Under the pieces are notes generated by a model. That model was not told the origin of the DNA, searched no databases, and saw only the letters and a program-made list of their open reading frames with translations. A program made the translations under genes and the position numbers. 64,000 nt of DNA, taken from positions 6,195,261 to 6,259,260 of the forward strand of contig SMSO01000031.1 in the NCBI GenBank assembly GCA_004764695.1, in the 5' to 3' direction. Positions 34,527-49,786 of the stretch are shown piece by piece. Within the stretch, counting starts at the first letter, position 1. Each line of letters opens with the position of its first letter. Origin of the DNA: Schizochytrium sp. TIO01. Lineage: Eukaryota > Sar > Bigyra > Thraustochytrida > Thraustochytriidae.

Positions 34527-35221
34527 AAAAAAAATGACAAAGAACCTCAAAATACAAAGACCTTCTTCGACCTTTGTTTGTTTCAATTCTTTGTAATCAT
34601 TCGATTGTAATCGACGCCGCTAACAAAAAGAAAGGAAAGGGAAGGACTGACACATCTACCCCGACCACGCGTATTTCTCCTAATATAGCACATAATCCAT
34701 CGCGTTCTTGTAATGGCGAGCCCCCTCGCACCTTCGTCGCTTAGAATTTCCCGGACCTCCTAGCGGCCTCCTAACCCTTTCTGTAGGACTTCAGGCCAGA
34801 TGGATGAGACGAAGCAGTCCCAAAAAAAAGAAAAAGATAGAGACCCACTTCGCGATCATAGATACCTTTGCCACGTTGTTGACGCGAGGCTCTCTTGGGT
34901 TTGGCTGGGCTGGAGACACGAGAGCTGCCTCGAGGCCGTCTCCACCTGCCACGCGCCCTCGACAGAAGCAGCAGTGTCAGCGGCGCTCTTTGCAGTTTGC
35001 TTCTGTGAAGGTAGGTAAGTAGGAAAGAAAGATTGGAGATAAAAGAATAGGATAAAATAGGGTAAAATAAGGTGAAATAGAATGACATGAAAAGGTGAAA
35101 GAAAATCTAAACATAGCGCAGTTCTCGTATCATCGAGCAAATCCCGAACTGCAAGGCTAGTTGAGCCCGACCCTTTTGTGCCTTCGCCTGCGTACTCCGT
35201 GCCTCGCTATACGCCTCCACC

Positions 35222-36160
35222 ATGCTGGCCTCGTCTCTCCTCAAGTCCGCTTCCCTGCGCTCCTCTGTCTCCATGAGCTCGAGCCTCGGCATGTCCGTCT
35301 CCAGCGCCCGCCTCGCTCGCTCGTCTGCCCTCGCAAGCCTGTCTCGCGGCGCCCGCTTGATGAGCACCTCCTCTTCTGAGCATGGAAGCTACGAGAACAT
35401 TGTTGTCGAGAAGCTCGAGGGCCGCGTCGCTCTTATTCGCCTGAACCGCCCCAAGGCACTCAACGCTTTGTGCACGCCCCTGGTGGAGGAGCTCAACGCT
35501 GCTACGCACAAGCTCGACATGGACCCCGAGTGTGGTTGCATCGTCGTCACCGGCATGGACAAAGCCTTCGCTGCCGGTGCTGATATTAAGGAGATGCAGC
35601 ACAAAGAATACGTCCCCGCCTACACGAGCAACATGTTTGCAAACTGGGCCAACATTTCCAAGATCCAGACCCCGACAATTGCTGCCGTCAACGGGTTTGC
35701 TCTTGGCGGAGGCTGCGAGCTTGCGATGCTCTGCGATATCATCGTGGCAGGCGACAAGGCCAAGTTTGGCCAGCCCGAGATCAAGCTCGGTACGATCCCT
35801 GGTTGTGGTGGAACCCAGCGTCTTATCCGCGCAGTTGGAAAGTCCAAGGCTATGGAGCTTGTGCTCACGGGAGGTATGATGGATGCCCAGGAGGCAGAAG
35901 CCAAGGGCCTCGTGGCTCGCGTATACCCTGCCGATGAACTTGTGGATGGAGCGCTCAAGATGGCTCGCCAGATTGCTAGCTACTCTAAGCCTATTGTGCA
36001 GATGGCGAAGGAGGCTGTCAATGTATCGTATGAGATGAGCCTTGAGGAGGGACTTCGCTTTGAACGCCGCATCTTCCACAGCACTTTCTCGACTGAAGAC
36101 CGTCTTGAGGGTATGACTGCCTTCGTCGAGAAGCGTGCCCCGAACTTCAAGCACAAGTAA
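35222..36160 (+). CDS. ECHS1: Mitochondrial short-chain enoyl-CoA hydratase
   Basis: 312 aa from the ATG at 35222. It hydrates trans-2-enoyl-CoA to 3-hydroxyacyl-CoA in beta-oxidation and in branched-chain amino-acid breakdown. The first 46 or so residues are rich in S, A, R and L without acids, as in a mitochondrial presequence. The mature part is a complete crotonase fold with the oxyanion-hole segment AGADIKEM and both catalytic glutamates in context (ALGGGCELAMLCD and FGQPEIKLGTIPG.GGTQRL). The C-terminus FSTEDRLEGMTAFVEKRAPNF is typical of ECHS1 rather than of long-chain or methylglutaconyl paralogues. Intact and intronless. Very high confidence. Confidence 0.96.
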   Translation: MLASSLLKSASLRSSVSMSSSLGMSVSSARLARSSALASLSRGARLMSTSSSEHGSYENIVVEKLEGRVALIRLNRPKALNALCTPLVEELNAATHKLDMDPECGCIVVTGMDKAFAAGADIKEMQHKEYVPAYTSNMFANWANISKIQTPTIAAVNGFALGGGCELAMLCDIIVAGDKAKFGQPEIKLGTIPGCGGTQRLIRAVGKSKAMELVLTGGMMDAQEAEAKGLVARVYPADELVDGALKMARQIASYSKPIVQMAKEAVNVSYEMSLEEGLRFERRIFHSTFSTEDRLEGMTAFVEKRAPNFKHK

Positions 36161-36668
36161 GGAAGTAAATATGCTCACGACGTCCTTGATGCAATGCTTC
36201 TTACACGTGCCTCACAATGACTCCGCCAATTGTGACCCCGCCTCGTGAAGAAAGCGGATCAGCGTAGACCATGCTTTTCAAAAGTTTTGCATCTGTGGTC
36301 AATCTCATACGAAAGTTGGTTGTGTGTTTTGTCTAAGGATTGCAACATTACGGATCAGCCGCTTTTTTTTACAGATTTGTTTTCCTTTCGTACGCCTTTA
36401 CACAGATAATGCGCGGGAAGTGAAGTCACCTTGTCTAATTTTATCTCAACTCAATTTTACAAATCAAATGAACAAATTACAATTCCAAAACTTGAACTTT
36501 TAAAGGGTTAAACCAGAGTACCATAGTTGTCTCTCTGAATAGTGAAGAGAAGACAAAATCGCACTTATTCAGGCAATACGCAACCTGAATGCTTGCCTTA
36601 TGATCAATACGTATAGTTACGAAATTAGCTTATACCAAGGTCTGAACTAAAGGCAAAGGTGTATCAGC
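36161..36668. other. 3' intergenic region between convergent genes
   Basis: About 510 bp between the hydratase stop and the NKAP stop, A/T-rich, with a T8 run near 36364. Presumably both 3' UTRs. Confidence 0.6.
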
Positions 36669-41028
<4,360 letters not shown>

Positions 41029-41916
41029 ACCGGCCTCGTTGGGACCCCAGGAAATAGATGCAGCAGCGGTTTTTAGTGCCAACGATCGGCGTCAATTCCT
41101 CCTCTGGAGACAGTTAGGCTTTTCGTTTTTTCGTTTTTGCGACCTAACACGCAGACCTATGCCCACGGGACTGTGCGAATGCAGCCCGAGTTGCTGAGGT
41201 TTGCGGTACCGCCTTTGCAGGCGTCATCAGGCTGTTTCAACATACTTATTTTTAAAGCTCGAAAACTTTTTTATTTCTAATATTTCTCCATCTCTTTTTC
41301 TTTAAGGAAACCAATTCTCGCTTGACAATTCGTCTTCGATCAGTTTAGCTGTAGATTTTCTCTTCAAGGCTATTGGCGTGCATGATAACTAGATGACCAG
41401 GGTGCAGGGTCACGTATCGTCTGAACATGGTCCCATAATTTGCGGATCTGAGAGAACGTTGGATTTGGTGGAATCTGGCTGTCGAGAATTAGATGTGTGT
41501 GCGATTCTGAGGGCAACCCAGAGAACTTCGGCAGAACGACCTAAACGGATCATTAGGTGTATTGTATAAGTTTACTTATGCCGATAGCCATTACTCAACA
41601 CTGTTATCAAGCTGCTTCGGCATAATTAATTCGGACTACACTTGTCGTATATACCTTTCGGAGAAACTCAGTCTTTGGTGATCATTCATGTGTAGTACAG
41701 ATCTACCACGATAAGAGAGTATGAAGTGCTTTTTACGAAACGAAGAGGCCCTGCAAAGCTCACAACCAATATCGAAGGCATTGGCAAACCCACCCAGGGG
41801 TTTGCTTATGCCAAAGGAAGGAGGATTGCTCCAACGTCGCAAAGGAAGGCGTTGTATTGCCAAGATAGGCAACACGGGCTGCAGGCAAGGGTGCCAAGTT
41901 CGTGGCAAACGGCACC
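41029..41916. promoter_or_regulatory. Divergent intergenic region
   Basis: About 890 bp between two genes pointing away from each other. It should hold both promoters. No distinct motif was recognised. Confidence 0.5.
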
Positions 41917-44900
41917 ATGGAAGAGCTCGCCAATCTTCCGGCCGAGGAGCTGGAAACGCTGCGCTTGAACTTTTTATCACATGGCGACGAAGGACTCAAC
42001 CTGGAGCAGTTTGTCAAAGTAATTTTAAAGACATTGGGCTGCAATGATGAGGACCAAACTGGATCAGATAGCTCATCAGACCATCGTGAGTTAGTTTCTT
42101 CAATGTGCGAAATGTTTGAGGAGATTGACCGCAACGGAAATGGCCGTGTTGAATGGGCTGAGCTCACTTCATTTTGGGTGGCGAAGGGCTTTGTTGCTAC
42201 AAGAAGATTTGTTGAGCCATTGCGTTTCCGCTATCAAGAAGACATGCAATACAAAGATCGATTTAGTCGGGGCTCAAAGATTAACAACCTTATTTTCCTC
42301 AAGTCTATCCAGCGAATTGCAAGCTTTGAAAAGGAAAGTATGAAACTTAAACTCTATGACCCGCGACTTCACCTTTGCAATGAAATAGATGTGGGGCAAA
42401 CAATTCGTAAATATCGTTCATCTTACAGACGAAAGGATGAACTTCGTAACTGTCTTGTTGTACCTCGACGCAATATTCTGGTGGTTCTTTCATCAGACCT
42501 GAGTATCACATTTTGGGACGCCATCAACCTCCGTTTCAATCATTTTGCCTTTTCAAAGTCACCACAAACATGTCTCACATACTCACTAAATACAGGAAGG
42601 GTTTACACCGCTGGAAGCAGTAATAGGATACAAGTTTGGGTTCCTGAAAAGGGTGTCCGCATCGAAAGTATTACAACACGTCATAAGGAAGCCATCACAG
42701 ATATTGTAGCTATTCCAGGGATGCTTATCACATGCTCTTTAGATAAAACCATTCAAATGCACGATATAACGACTGGCAGGTACCGAGGTTCTCTAGTTGG
42801 TCACAAACTAGGTATTAGACATATGGTGTACTCCGAACGCCAAGGCACCTTACTCTCCGCAGGCATGGAGCCTGACGTGCTGGGTTGGGACCTAGGGTCG
42901 CACAAGCAAGTCGTTAAACTTGTCGGCCATCGGTCATCTGTCATTGGGATTCAAATTCTCGCTGCCAATGAACCAGGGAAAGATCGATCGTGCAATCACA
43001 GCAGATGATATGGGTAATTTTCGCATTTGGGATTTCCAGCGTTCACATACTGGACAAGCAGTTTGTTTACAAGTCTTTCAACGAAAAATTCGCAATTTTC
43101 ATGGTAAGTCGAAAGAGAAGAGTTCTCGGGAAGGTCAAAAGCCCTTCTTACCTGGACAACAGCGCTGGACCTTGGACGATTTTCACCCAAATACCTTCTG
43201 TGTGACTGAACCAGGAGCAGACCTTATAGCTGCAACCTCAAAAATGTTCCGCTTTACCTCCTCAGGCCACAAGAATATGAACAACTTGCCCAACGGTGCC
43301 ATTTTTAACTCTGTTTCTCTTTCTTTCATCACCATTACGGGTCACGATGTACAAGTTTGGGATGCACGCACGGGACGTGTAGGAGAAGATATGTTCAATC
43401 TGTCTTCCTCTGAGCTTACAAAGCTTGTGCTGGATGACCGGGAGAGGAAATTTATTGTTGGTCATGCCACTGGCCAAATTCATGTACATAGCTACCTGAA
43501 TGGCGTAAAAATGAAGCAAACAGAAATTGCCCATGAAGCCGATGTAACCGACATTGCCTATGTTGGCAGGGAGAAGTTGCTTATTAGTGTAGCGCGAGAT
43601 CGTAAGCTTTTAATTCATGATGAGTGGCCGGAAGATGAGTCTGCTCCATTTCTTCGAGGAGTCTCTTCTGCGCATCATGCTGACGTAACCTGTGTATCAT
43701 ATTCAGAACCCTTTTCACTGATAGCAACAGGATCAGCAGATGCTACCGTGGCGTTATGGAATTTCGAATTTCTCAAGGTGGAAACCTTGTTGTATGGACA
43801 TTCAGCTGATATTGTTGCGTTGTCCTTTGTTGGAAGCTACCCAATTCTTATCTCTGCCGACTCGAAGGGCGTCGTTTTATTCTCTCTCATCCATCCGTCT
43901 TCTGCAAAAGGACGTTGCCTTTATCGATTCGAAAATTGGAATGATATTGAAAAATTTGGAAGCGGATATTATTACGATGGAAGGGCTGAATCAAAATGCC
44001 AAAGGACTGCTGTCACAGCGCTTTGTGTACACCTACAACAGGCCACTGGGAACTGGATTCTTGTTCTGGGTGACGAGCTAGGAGTGGTGAAGCAGTTCGA
44101 TCTTTCGGTTTTGTTGAAGTCTTATGAGCTAAAAGTTCGAGATCCGCAAACCTACCCGATGCATCGTACCGGATATAATGCACGTCGGCGCCTTCGCAGA
44201 GACTTTGGGTTTGTAATGGATGATCAAGTTCGTATGCAGCAAAATGCAGCACGGAGTGAAGTCGCAGCGGTTTCTTCAGAAAGAGCAAAACTGCCGCTGA
44301 TTTCAGCCATCAAAGCCCACTCGGGAGGAATAAACTCGATTCAGATTGTAGACGCACCTCTTTGCGTGCTCACATCTTCCCAAGATCGCTCAGTTCGTAT
44401 TCACGATCTCGGCACTGGTGATCTTGTCGGCATGCTGAACATGAGTGATGAGGATAAAGAGGCAGTGCTGAAGGGAGAAATGACACGAGCTCCATGGCTC
44501 TTTGATGTTGGCCCATCCATCCAACGTTTGGAGGATCTAAGAACGCAGAAAGCTACAGTTGTTCTTGAGCAACTTCATGCGAACCAACATGCAGAACTCT
44601 CAAAGAATTTGGCTGCGGACACTCATGAAGTCCGTCAAAAGCGTCTGGCTCTTGCCAGAGCACGGATGTCAATTTCTGTTAATCAAGCTCAAGCACTTGA
44701 CGAAGATGCCGCGATAGATGCAGCAACTGCAAACTCCAACGCAGATATTATGGTGATCAATTTTGAGCCTGTGAAAACTCACGAGGAGGAGCTTCGTGAA
44801 TTCAAATTACAACTTTTAGATCAAATAAATACAAAGGATGCATCTGCAGCACCAGGTGTTAGGGCAACACCAAGCTCATATGGAAACTTTGCGCAAGAAA

Positions 44901-46339
44901 ATTTGCGTCATAAATTGAACAATAAACTCCTCAAGCAACTTGATACTGAACCATCTCAGTTTCTGCGACACCAGCTTGGGTTCGGAGCGAATACCCGTCT
45001 TCGGGAGCGAAAACAAAAGAAGCTGGATTCTCTCACACAATTCAAGCGCAAATTTGCAACTAAAGGTCTTCTGGAGGACACTTTGACCATGAGTTCTTGG
45101 CTTGATCCTGGCCTCATCAACAATTCTGAAGGTGAAATGACAAGGAGACCAAACACTGCTCCAGAGCAACTGAGCTCTGAATTACCCATCACTGATCTAT
45201 GGAATAGAACAAATGCATCCTATGTTCAAGCTATTGACAATTTGCTGGCATCTGCTTTGCCGACTCCTCGTCAGCTTGAACCTTTAGAAAACACTGCTGC
45301 TTGTTTTTCTCCGACGAAGAAACGCCCAAGCACAGCAGGGGCTAATGAGTCTCTCGACCGGAACTGGAGGCGCCGGAGTACCGCCGTTCTCGAGCGCTTT
45401 GAGCTTGCCACGACTTCCCAACCTGAAGGTTTTAATTCGAGCACTGAGCAGTCGATGTTAAACTCTGAGAACCCTCAGTCAAAGAGAGGTACAGACACAA
45501 ATGGACCGCAAAGGCTGACACTATCAAGTGCAGGCCGGCGGCGGCGCTCGTTGATTGATCGTCAAAAGGATTATTCAAATGTATCTACAGATGAAAGTAA
45601 GTCGCGCAGACTATCAATAAAATTGAAACCACAGCCTAGGCGCTCGTCCGTTTCTCCTGGAGTTATGGCAGGTGTTCGTTTTGGACCATATCACGAATCG
45701 CACGTTCGTGGCTTCATTGAAATGTTTAAAGAGCTTGATCCTGATCATAGTGGTTTCATAGACATGCAAGAATTCTATACAAACGCTGAACTGCGAGAGT
45801 CTCCCATCGCGGCGTCCCTCGGAAGTATCTTCGAGACAATGGACGAGGATGCGAATGCTACTGTGGATATGGTAGAGTTCTTGGCATGCTTTTTACCAAT
45901 GGCTCAACATTCAGATATACTTGCAATGGTGAAACATTTTGAGAATTTGAAGGCAGGTGAGCAAAAATATGTAAAGCAAGAGCTGCAGACTTCGGATTTA
46001 TCCGAAGATGCACTAAAGGAAATTGACGACCTTTTCGAGTTCTTAGATGTTAACCACGATGGAAGCATTCAGCTAAATGAATTGCAACATATTGCCAAAA
46101 AGAATAAATTCATTGACAAGGCTGATTTGAAACACATTTCGCAACGTTACTCGACAAATGAGAACGGAGAATTGAACAAGAATGACTTTATTGAGCTTTG
46201 TCGAGAGTATTTCTCTTATAATTCAGACAAACTTATCCGTGAGATTCTTTCGTATAATCAACACAATAAAAAGAAGGATGGCCTACGGGCCAGGCTCTCA
46301 ATTCTCGAAAGTACAACATTGGCGCTTGGTGAACAATAA
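41917..46339 (+). CDS. EF-hand and WD40-repeat protein (WDR49/WDR64-like, probably ciliary), frame broken once
   Basis: Starts at the ATG at 41917. An EF-hand (DRNGNGRVEWAE) lies near residue 65, followed by many WD40 repeats (LNTGRVYTAGSSNRIQVW, GMLITCSLDKTIQMHD, FSLIATGSADATVALWNFE, PLCVLTSSQDRSVRIHD). A long disordered linker is followed by three canonical EF-loops (DPDHSGFIDMQE, DEDANATVDMVE, DVNHDGSIQLNE) and a fourth, degenerate one (STNENGELNKND). This order resembles animal WDR49/WDR64-type axonemal proteins. The first frame stops at 43008; the rest is +1. Losing one base from GGGAAA at 42976-42981 joins it as ANEPGKIDRAITADDMGNFRIWD. Total is about 1473 aa. The calcium-binding loops suggest Ca2+ control of flagellar beating; this is inferred. 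Confidence 0.85.
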
Positions 46340-46469
46340 TAATAAAGAATGTTTTTGAATTTAGACAGGATTCTCAAAGACCGTCATTTGCACTTTAGGT
46401 GCTGAAAACTTGTAACCTTATGGCTGATGAAATTTGAGAAAAAAATAATTGTACAAGTGTCAGTTTTGC

Positions 46470-47333
46470 TCATAGGCGCAATGGCTCTGCTAAAAGGTCT
46501 GTTCGCTTTACGTCGTCACCGCCGACGGCAAGCTCTCGCATCATATCCTCAATGGTCTTAACTCGACGATACTCAATGCGCTGCACATGATCAGACCAAG
46601 GGTGGTCGCAATTACAAACCCAGGGACTAAAGAATTTGGCACAACTGCACGACGCTTTTGAGCAAGCGTGTGTCCTCGGGTCATGATCTGTGTGTTTGTG
46701 CTTACAACTGCAACGCAGTATCCAAGCACCCTCAGCAACAATAAAAGTAAACTTCGAACAGGAGCATTTCCCACTACAACACTGAAAGGCTACACCTCCC
46801 CCAGGCATTTCTTTCGGTGGATGGTCTTTGAGTCGATGGCCGCACATGCACCGACTTTGGTCTCTGACAGGAATGCATTCCTTTTCGCACGTGCTACAAC
46901 TCCAAACTATGGTGGGCTTGAGTTTCACATCTCCATTCGTATGGCTAGTTCGAAGTGGTGCTACAACTTGAAGTGTTGCTTCTTCCTCTCTTCCTGCAGT
47001 TCTATTTACTCCTGCTTTCACAGGCACCTGTCTAGTTGCAAGTGAATTTGGTTGTTTAAGTCCAGATTTCTTCGTAGCGTAGGAAAACCTTGCTGTATTC
47101 ACTTGAGGACGGCCTTCCTCGTGGTCCTCTTCAACGCGTTCATTAACCTCTCGTGGAGATAACCTCTCTCTGTTTGACTGATCTCTATATCTTGGAATAA
47201 GAGTAGCCGGCGTTCGCGGTGAGGTTGAGAGAACTTTGTTTGCTGCTGTGGGTTTTCTTCTCCGGGCCTTGAGAAGCTTAAGCTGAGCTCGAGCTTCTTG
47301 GGCCACGCGCCCTTGGTCCTGATGATTCTCCAT
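46470..47333 (-). CDS. FAM221 family cysteine-rich protein
   Basis: 287 aa from the ATG at 47333. The N-terminal half is basic and disordered. Residues of about 145-260 form a cysteine/histidine-rich module: CSTCEKECIPV, RCMCGHRLKDHPP, CCSGKCSCSKFTF, ILRCSCKHKHTDHDP, CSKASCSCAKFFSPWVCNCD and HPWSDHV. The repeated C.CGH/CKH..DH units are those of FAM221A/B, small metal-binding-type proteins conserved in ciliated eukaryotes and linked to flagella and sperm. It lies head to head with the WDR54 gene, 399 bp apart, and end to end with the EF-hand/WD40 gene. Whether it is closer to FAM221A or FAM221B cannot be decided by eye. Confidence 0.82.
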   Translation of the reverse strand: MENHQDQGRVAQEARAQLKLLKARRRKPTAANKVLSTSPRTPATLIPRYRDQSNRERLSPREVNERVEEDHEEGRPQVNTARFSYATKKSGLKQPNSLATRQVPVKAGVNRTAGREEEATLQVVAPLRTSHTNGDVKLKPTIVWSCSTCEKECIPVRDQSRCMCGHRLKDHPPKEMPGGGVAFQCCSGKCSCSKFTFIVAEGAWILRCSCKHKHTDHDPRTHACSKASCSCAKFFSPWVCNCDHPWSDHVQRIEYRRVKTIEDMMRELAVGGDDVKRTDLLAEPLRL

Positions 47334-47732
47334 TCTCCTAATCACCTTCTCTGTTGAAAGCTTTGTACTTTCTGATCAGTGTCCAGCGCCTCCCGAGAGT
47401 AAAGACTTGGCACAAAGTACACGTGATTTGGTCTATTTACGAGGATTTTCGCTTCTGGGCTCCCACGGATTGTCTCGCGGTTTGGGCTTTTGAGATTTTG
47501 CATGAACTCCTCGAAAAATAATAATAATTATTATTATGATTACTGAGTTGCTCAACGGTCATATTATTACTATGCAAGTTCGTAATACATGACTGGCAGA
47601 CCACAAACAAAGCAGCTCGAGAAGTAGCTCGTGCAGTAGTGTCACAGCAGAGGCGTATAGCTCATTCAAACTTTGAATCGTTGAGGACTTGCGAGCCTTT
47701 TGCTTGGTTGGTGCCATTTCATTGACTAGACA
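47334..47732. promoter_or_regulatory. Shared divergent promoter of FAM221 and WDR54 genes
   Basis: A 399-bp interval from which two cilium-associated genes diverge. It contains a perfect 20-bp AT palindrome at 47518-47537 near its centre and a CACGTG core near 47421. An RFX-type X-box was looked for; only a weak half-site (gttgctcaac, about 47551) was found. Confidence 0.5.
47518..47537. repeat. 20-bp perfect AT palindrome
   Basis: The sequence ataataataattattattat reads the same on both strands, centred between 47527 and 47528, in the middle of the divergent promoter. Confidence 0.85.
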
Positions 47733-48893
47733 ATGGCGACAACAGTGCTCAAACCCGCGACGGAATCTCAAGTAAGTCTTATTTCAGAACATCGCTGTTG
47801 TTGCAGTACAATTAAAGCAAGTTGCCTCAATCGTATGAGACGTGGTGTGCTCTTTTGATGCATGAGTTCTTCTAATTTAGCGGAAGAAAATGAGCCGGAA
47901 AAAGCTAACTTTTATTGATCTATTATTTTCGGACGTGGCGTGATAATAAACAATGTAACTTAGAGTCTCACCTTGGCTGGAACTCCTTCGTACAGGTTTA
48001 ATAATCTTTCTATGAATGTAGATGGGTTAGTTGCTTACGTAGACAAATCCCACATTCGGGTTGAAAACGCGAAGGAGCGCACGGGCCGTCTTACTCCTGT
48101 TGCCTCAGCTAGGCTTGTTCAACAAGCTAAATTTATCACGATTGACTGTATAGAGTACCTTGCTGTGACATCTGATATCGGTGTCCACCTTTTTGACTCA
48201 ACTGGTTCGAGTCTTCTTTCATACTTTAGTGTTAAGGATATTCACTCCATGGTGAAGAGCAATGCTGATCCTGAGCGATCCGAGTATTGTTGTGGTATTG
48301 ATGGGATTCAGGGTACTTCAATGCTTGTTGTTGGCACGTCTCGAGGGGCTTTGGCCACTCTTCATTACGATTCTCGAAAGAAAAAGCTAGGTCTGGAGCA
48401 GGTTACCCGTCTTCACAGATATCCTATTTCCTCCGTTGTTAGTAGCCTCTCATACATTGCCTCGGCAGATGAGTCTGGCCATGTAATTTTGTGGACGGCT
48501 ACATCGCTGGAGGAACACTGCCAGTTTCCAAGCATGGGAGTTCCCTGTTGCAGTGTGGAAATTCGTGCTGATTACGTCGTTGCTGCGTTTGTGAGTGGCG
48601 TTGTTCGAATTTATAGCATTGCGCAATCTCGACTTGTCATTGAGGTTGACGCACATGCTCGGGCGCTTAACTCAATGTCAATGCACCCATTCTCAAACGC
48701 TTTTGCTACCTGCGGTGAGGATGGTTTCGTTAATGTTTGGCAGCTACCAGACAAGCAAAATCATGATCTTCAGCTTCTTTCTTCCGACCAGTTTGAAAAT
48801 CAGCTTCTCGTGGGAGTCACCTTTGCAAAAGAAAACGCATGTAAGTTGGCCTTAACAGCTTATGATAGTACAGTTCTAATGACAAGGTTTTGA
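47733..48893 (+). CDS. WDR54: WDR54-like WD40 protein, two exons
   Basis: Exon 1 is 47733-47771 (ATG, 13 codons ending in CAA). It is followed by the canonical donor gtaagt. Exon 2 is 47964-48893, after an acceptor ttag. Phase is 0 on both sides, giving about 322 aa beginning MATTVLKPATESQ-SLTLAG. The body matches animal WDR54: NNLS near the start, DSTGSSLLSYFS, SSLSYIASADESGHVILW, GVPCCSVEIRADYVVAAF, SGVVRIYS, VDAHARALNSMSMHP, CGEDGFVNVWQL and the end LALTAYDSTVLM. WDR54 orthologues track with flagellated lineages. Without the intron the frame would start only at a TTG (47973), which supports the splice model. Its last 34 nt overlap the convergent gene. Confidence 0.88.
47772..47963 (+). other. 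Spliceosomal intron of the WDR54 gene (192 nt)
   Basis: Begins gtaagtc and ends with acttag. A possible branch-point region (tgataataaac) lies 15-25 nt before the acceptor. In-frame stops inside and phase 0 at both ends support it. It is the only intron I can argue for in this window. Confidence 0.75.
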
Positions 48894-49786
48894 TCGCATG
48901 GTATAATCTCTCGATGAGATGGCGTTTGAGGTGCCCTTCGAGGTGCCAGCCTTGGTTTAAATGAAGACATTTTGTGCGACGTTTGTTTCTGATCTTGCGT
49001 TGTCTGAGGTCCCACTACCCAGTCTGGGCGTTTAGACGACATTGATGTTTGGGGCCGTCGTGTCCTCGGAGCTTCGCTTGAGATTGGAAATCCCCCAAAT
49101 CCTTCTTGAACCCACTGATTATCACGAGAAAATGGCCTTGCTCTTGACCCAGGTATCACTTTCCTTTCATCTGGCTCTTCTCGCGAATCAATCATTTGTC
49201 TCAAATCTTGCGGTTTGGGCATGGTCTTTCGAGCACGAACTGTTTCTTTCATCAGTTCTTGAATCTCATCGCTCCCACGACAAGACTCTAACAGTTTCGC
49301 GAGACTTGCAGCTGATGCTGTCCCGGAAAGAACCGAGCTAGCATTTAATTCTTCCGTATGTAAATCTGCAACATGGCCTTTATTAAGCCTTCCTCTTGAA
49401 TACACCTTTGAGTAAGCATTCTTCTCGTATTCCAGGGAAGTTTGCAAGTGACTCCAAGGGTATTTTGATTCTGCTACAGTCCCTCTGGCGGAGGAGGAGT
49501 GTAGAAGAGGCGAGCTCAAAATAATACCATTAAAGTTGTTTAGCGCATCATAGTCAGGCCTCCTTGCTGCTTTTCGTGCTCGCGCTTCTCTCCCATATGT
49601 TTCAAGAACCGCTTGGTCAACAATTCTTGCTTGACGTACCCGCGTTGAGCTTGGCGTCTTGGCCCGTCGTAATTTCTCGACGCCGTATCGCCTTCTTGGT
49701 AATGAACCCATTGCAGGCGCTGACTTAAGCTCTCGTGCCGCCCCTGCTCCATCGGTATATTGACCATCCTCAAGAGATTCAAACAT
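48860..49786 (-). CDS. Basic protein of unknown function overlapping the WDR54 3' end
   Basis: 308 aa from the ATG at 49786 (MFESLEDGQYTDGAG); the open frame begins at a GTG 14 codons earlier. It is rich in R, S, A and K with no clear fold. Notable segments are RRYGVEKLRRAKTPSSTRVRQA, a YPWSHLQTSLEYEKNAYSKVY block, a helical SAASLAKLLESCRGSDEIQELM, and a proline/arginine tail. Its last 34 bases overlap the coding end of the WDR54-like gene on the other strand. Position beside FAM221 and WDR54 suggests, but does not show, a flagellar role. Not recognised. Confidence 0.65.
   Translation of the reverse strand: MFESLEDGQYTDGAGAARELKSAPAMGSLPRRRYGVEKLRRAKTPSSTRVRQARIVDQAVLETYGREARARKAARRPDYDALNNFNGIILSSPLLHSSSARGTVAESKYPWSHLQTSLEYEKNAYSKVYSRGRLNKGHVADLHTEELNASSVLSGTASAASLAKLLESCRGSDEIQELMKETVRARKTMPKPQDLRQMIDSREEPDERKVIPGSRARPFSRDNQWVQEGFGGFPISSEAPRTRRPQTSMSSKRPDWVVGPQTTQDQKQTSHKMSSFKPRLAPRRAPQTPSHREIIPCDQNLVIRTVLS

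Larger units (their letters stand above)
31044..35221. other. Intergenic region with repeats, no supported gene
   Basis: About 4.2 kb. Short ORFs such as 33291-33776 (TTG start, no domain) are not convincing. TATA-like strings occur (cttataaaag near 31634, gctataaat near 32114), but no coding body follows. It contains an imperfect inverted repeat at about 32240-32296 (ccttttgctttttac and gtcaaaaagcaagggg), a catcctt array, a tttat/ttcat array and two hairpin repeats, listed separately. Confidence 0.6.

Noticed and set aside
47559-47717. Minus-strand ORF starting MAPTKQKARKSS, resembling the histone H3 tail
   Set aside because: Similarity ends after 12 residues, no histone fold follows within reach, and it overlaps the WDR54-side promoter. 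Likely chance.
47334-47732. RFX X-box in the shared cilium-gene promoter
   Set aside because: Only a weak half-site was found by eye; not enough to call.
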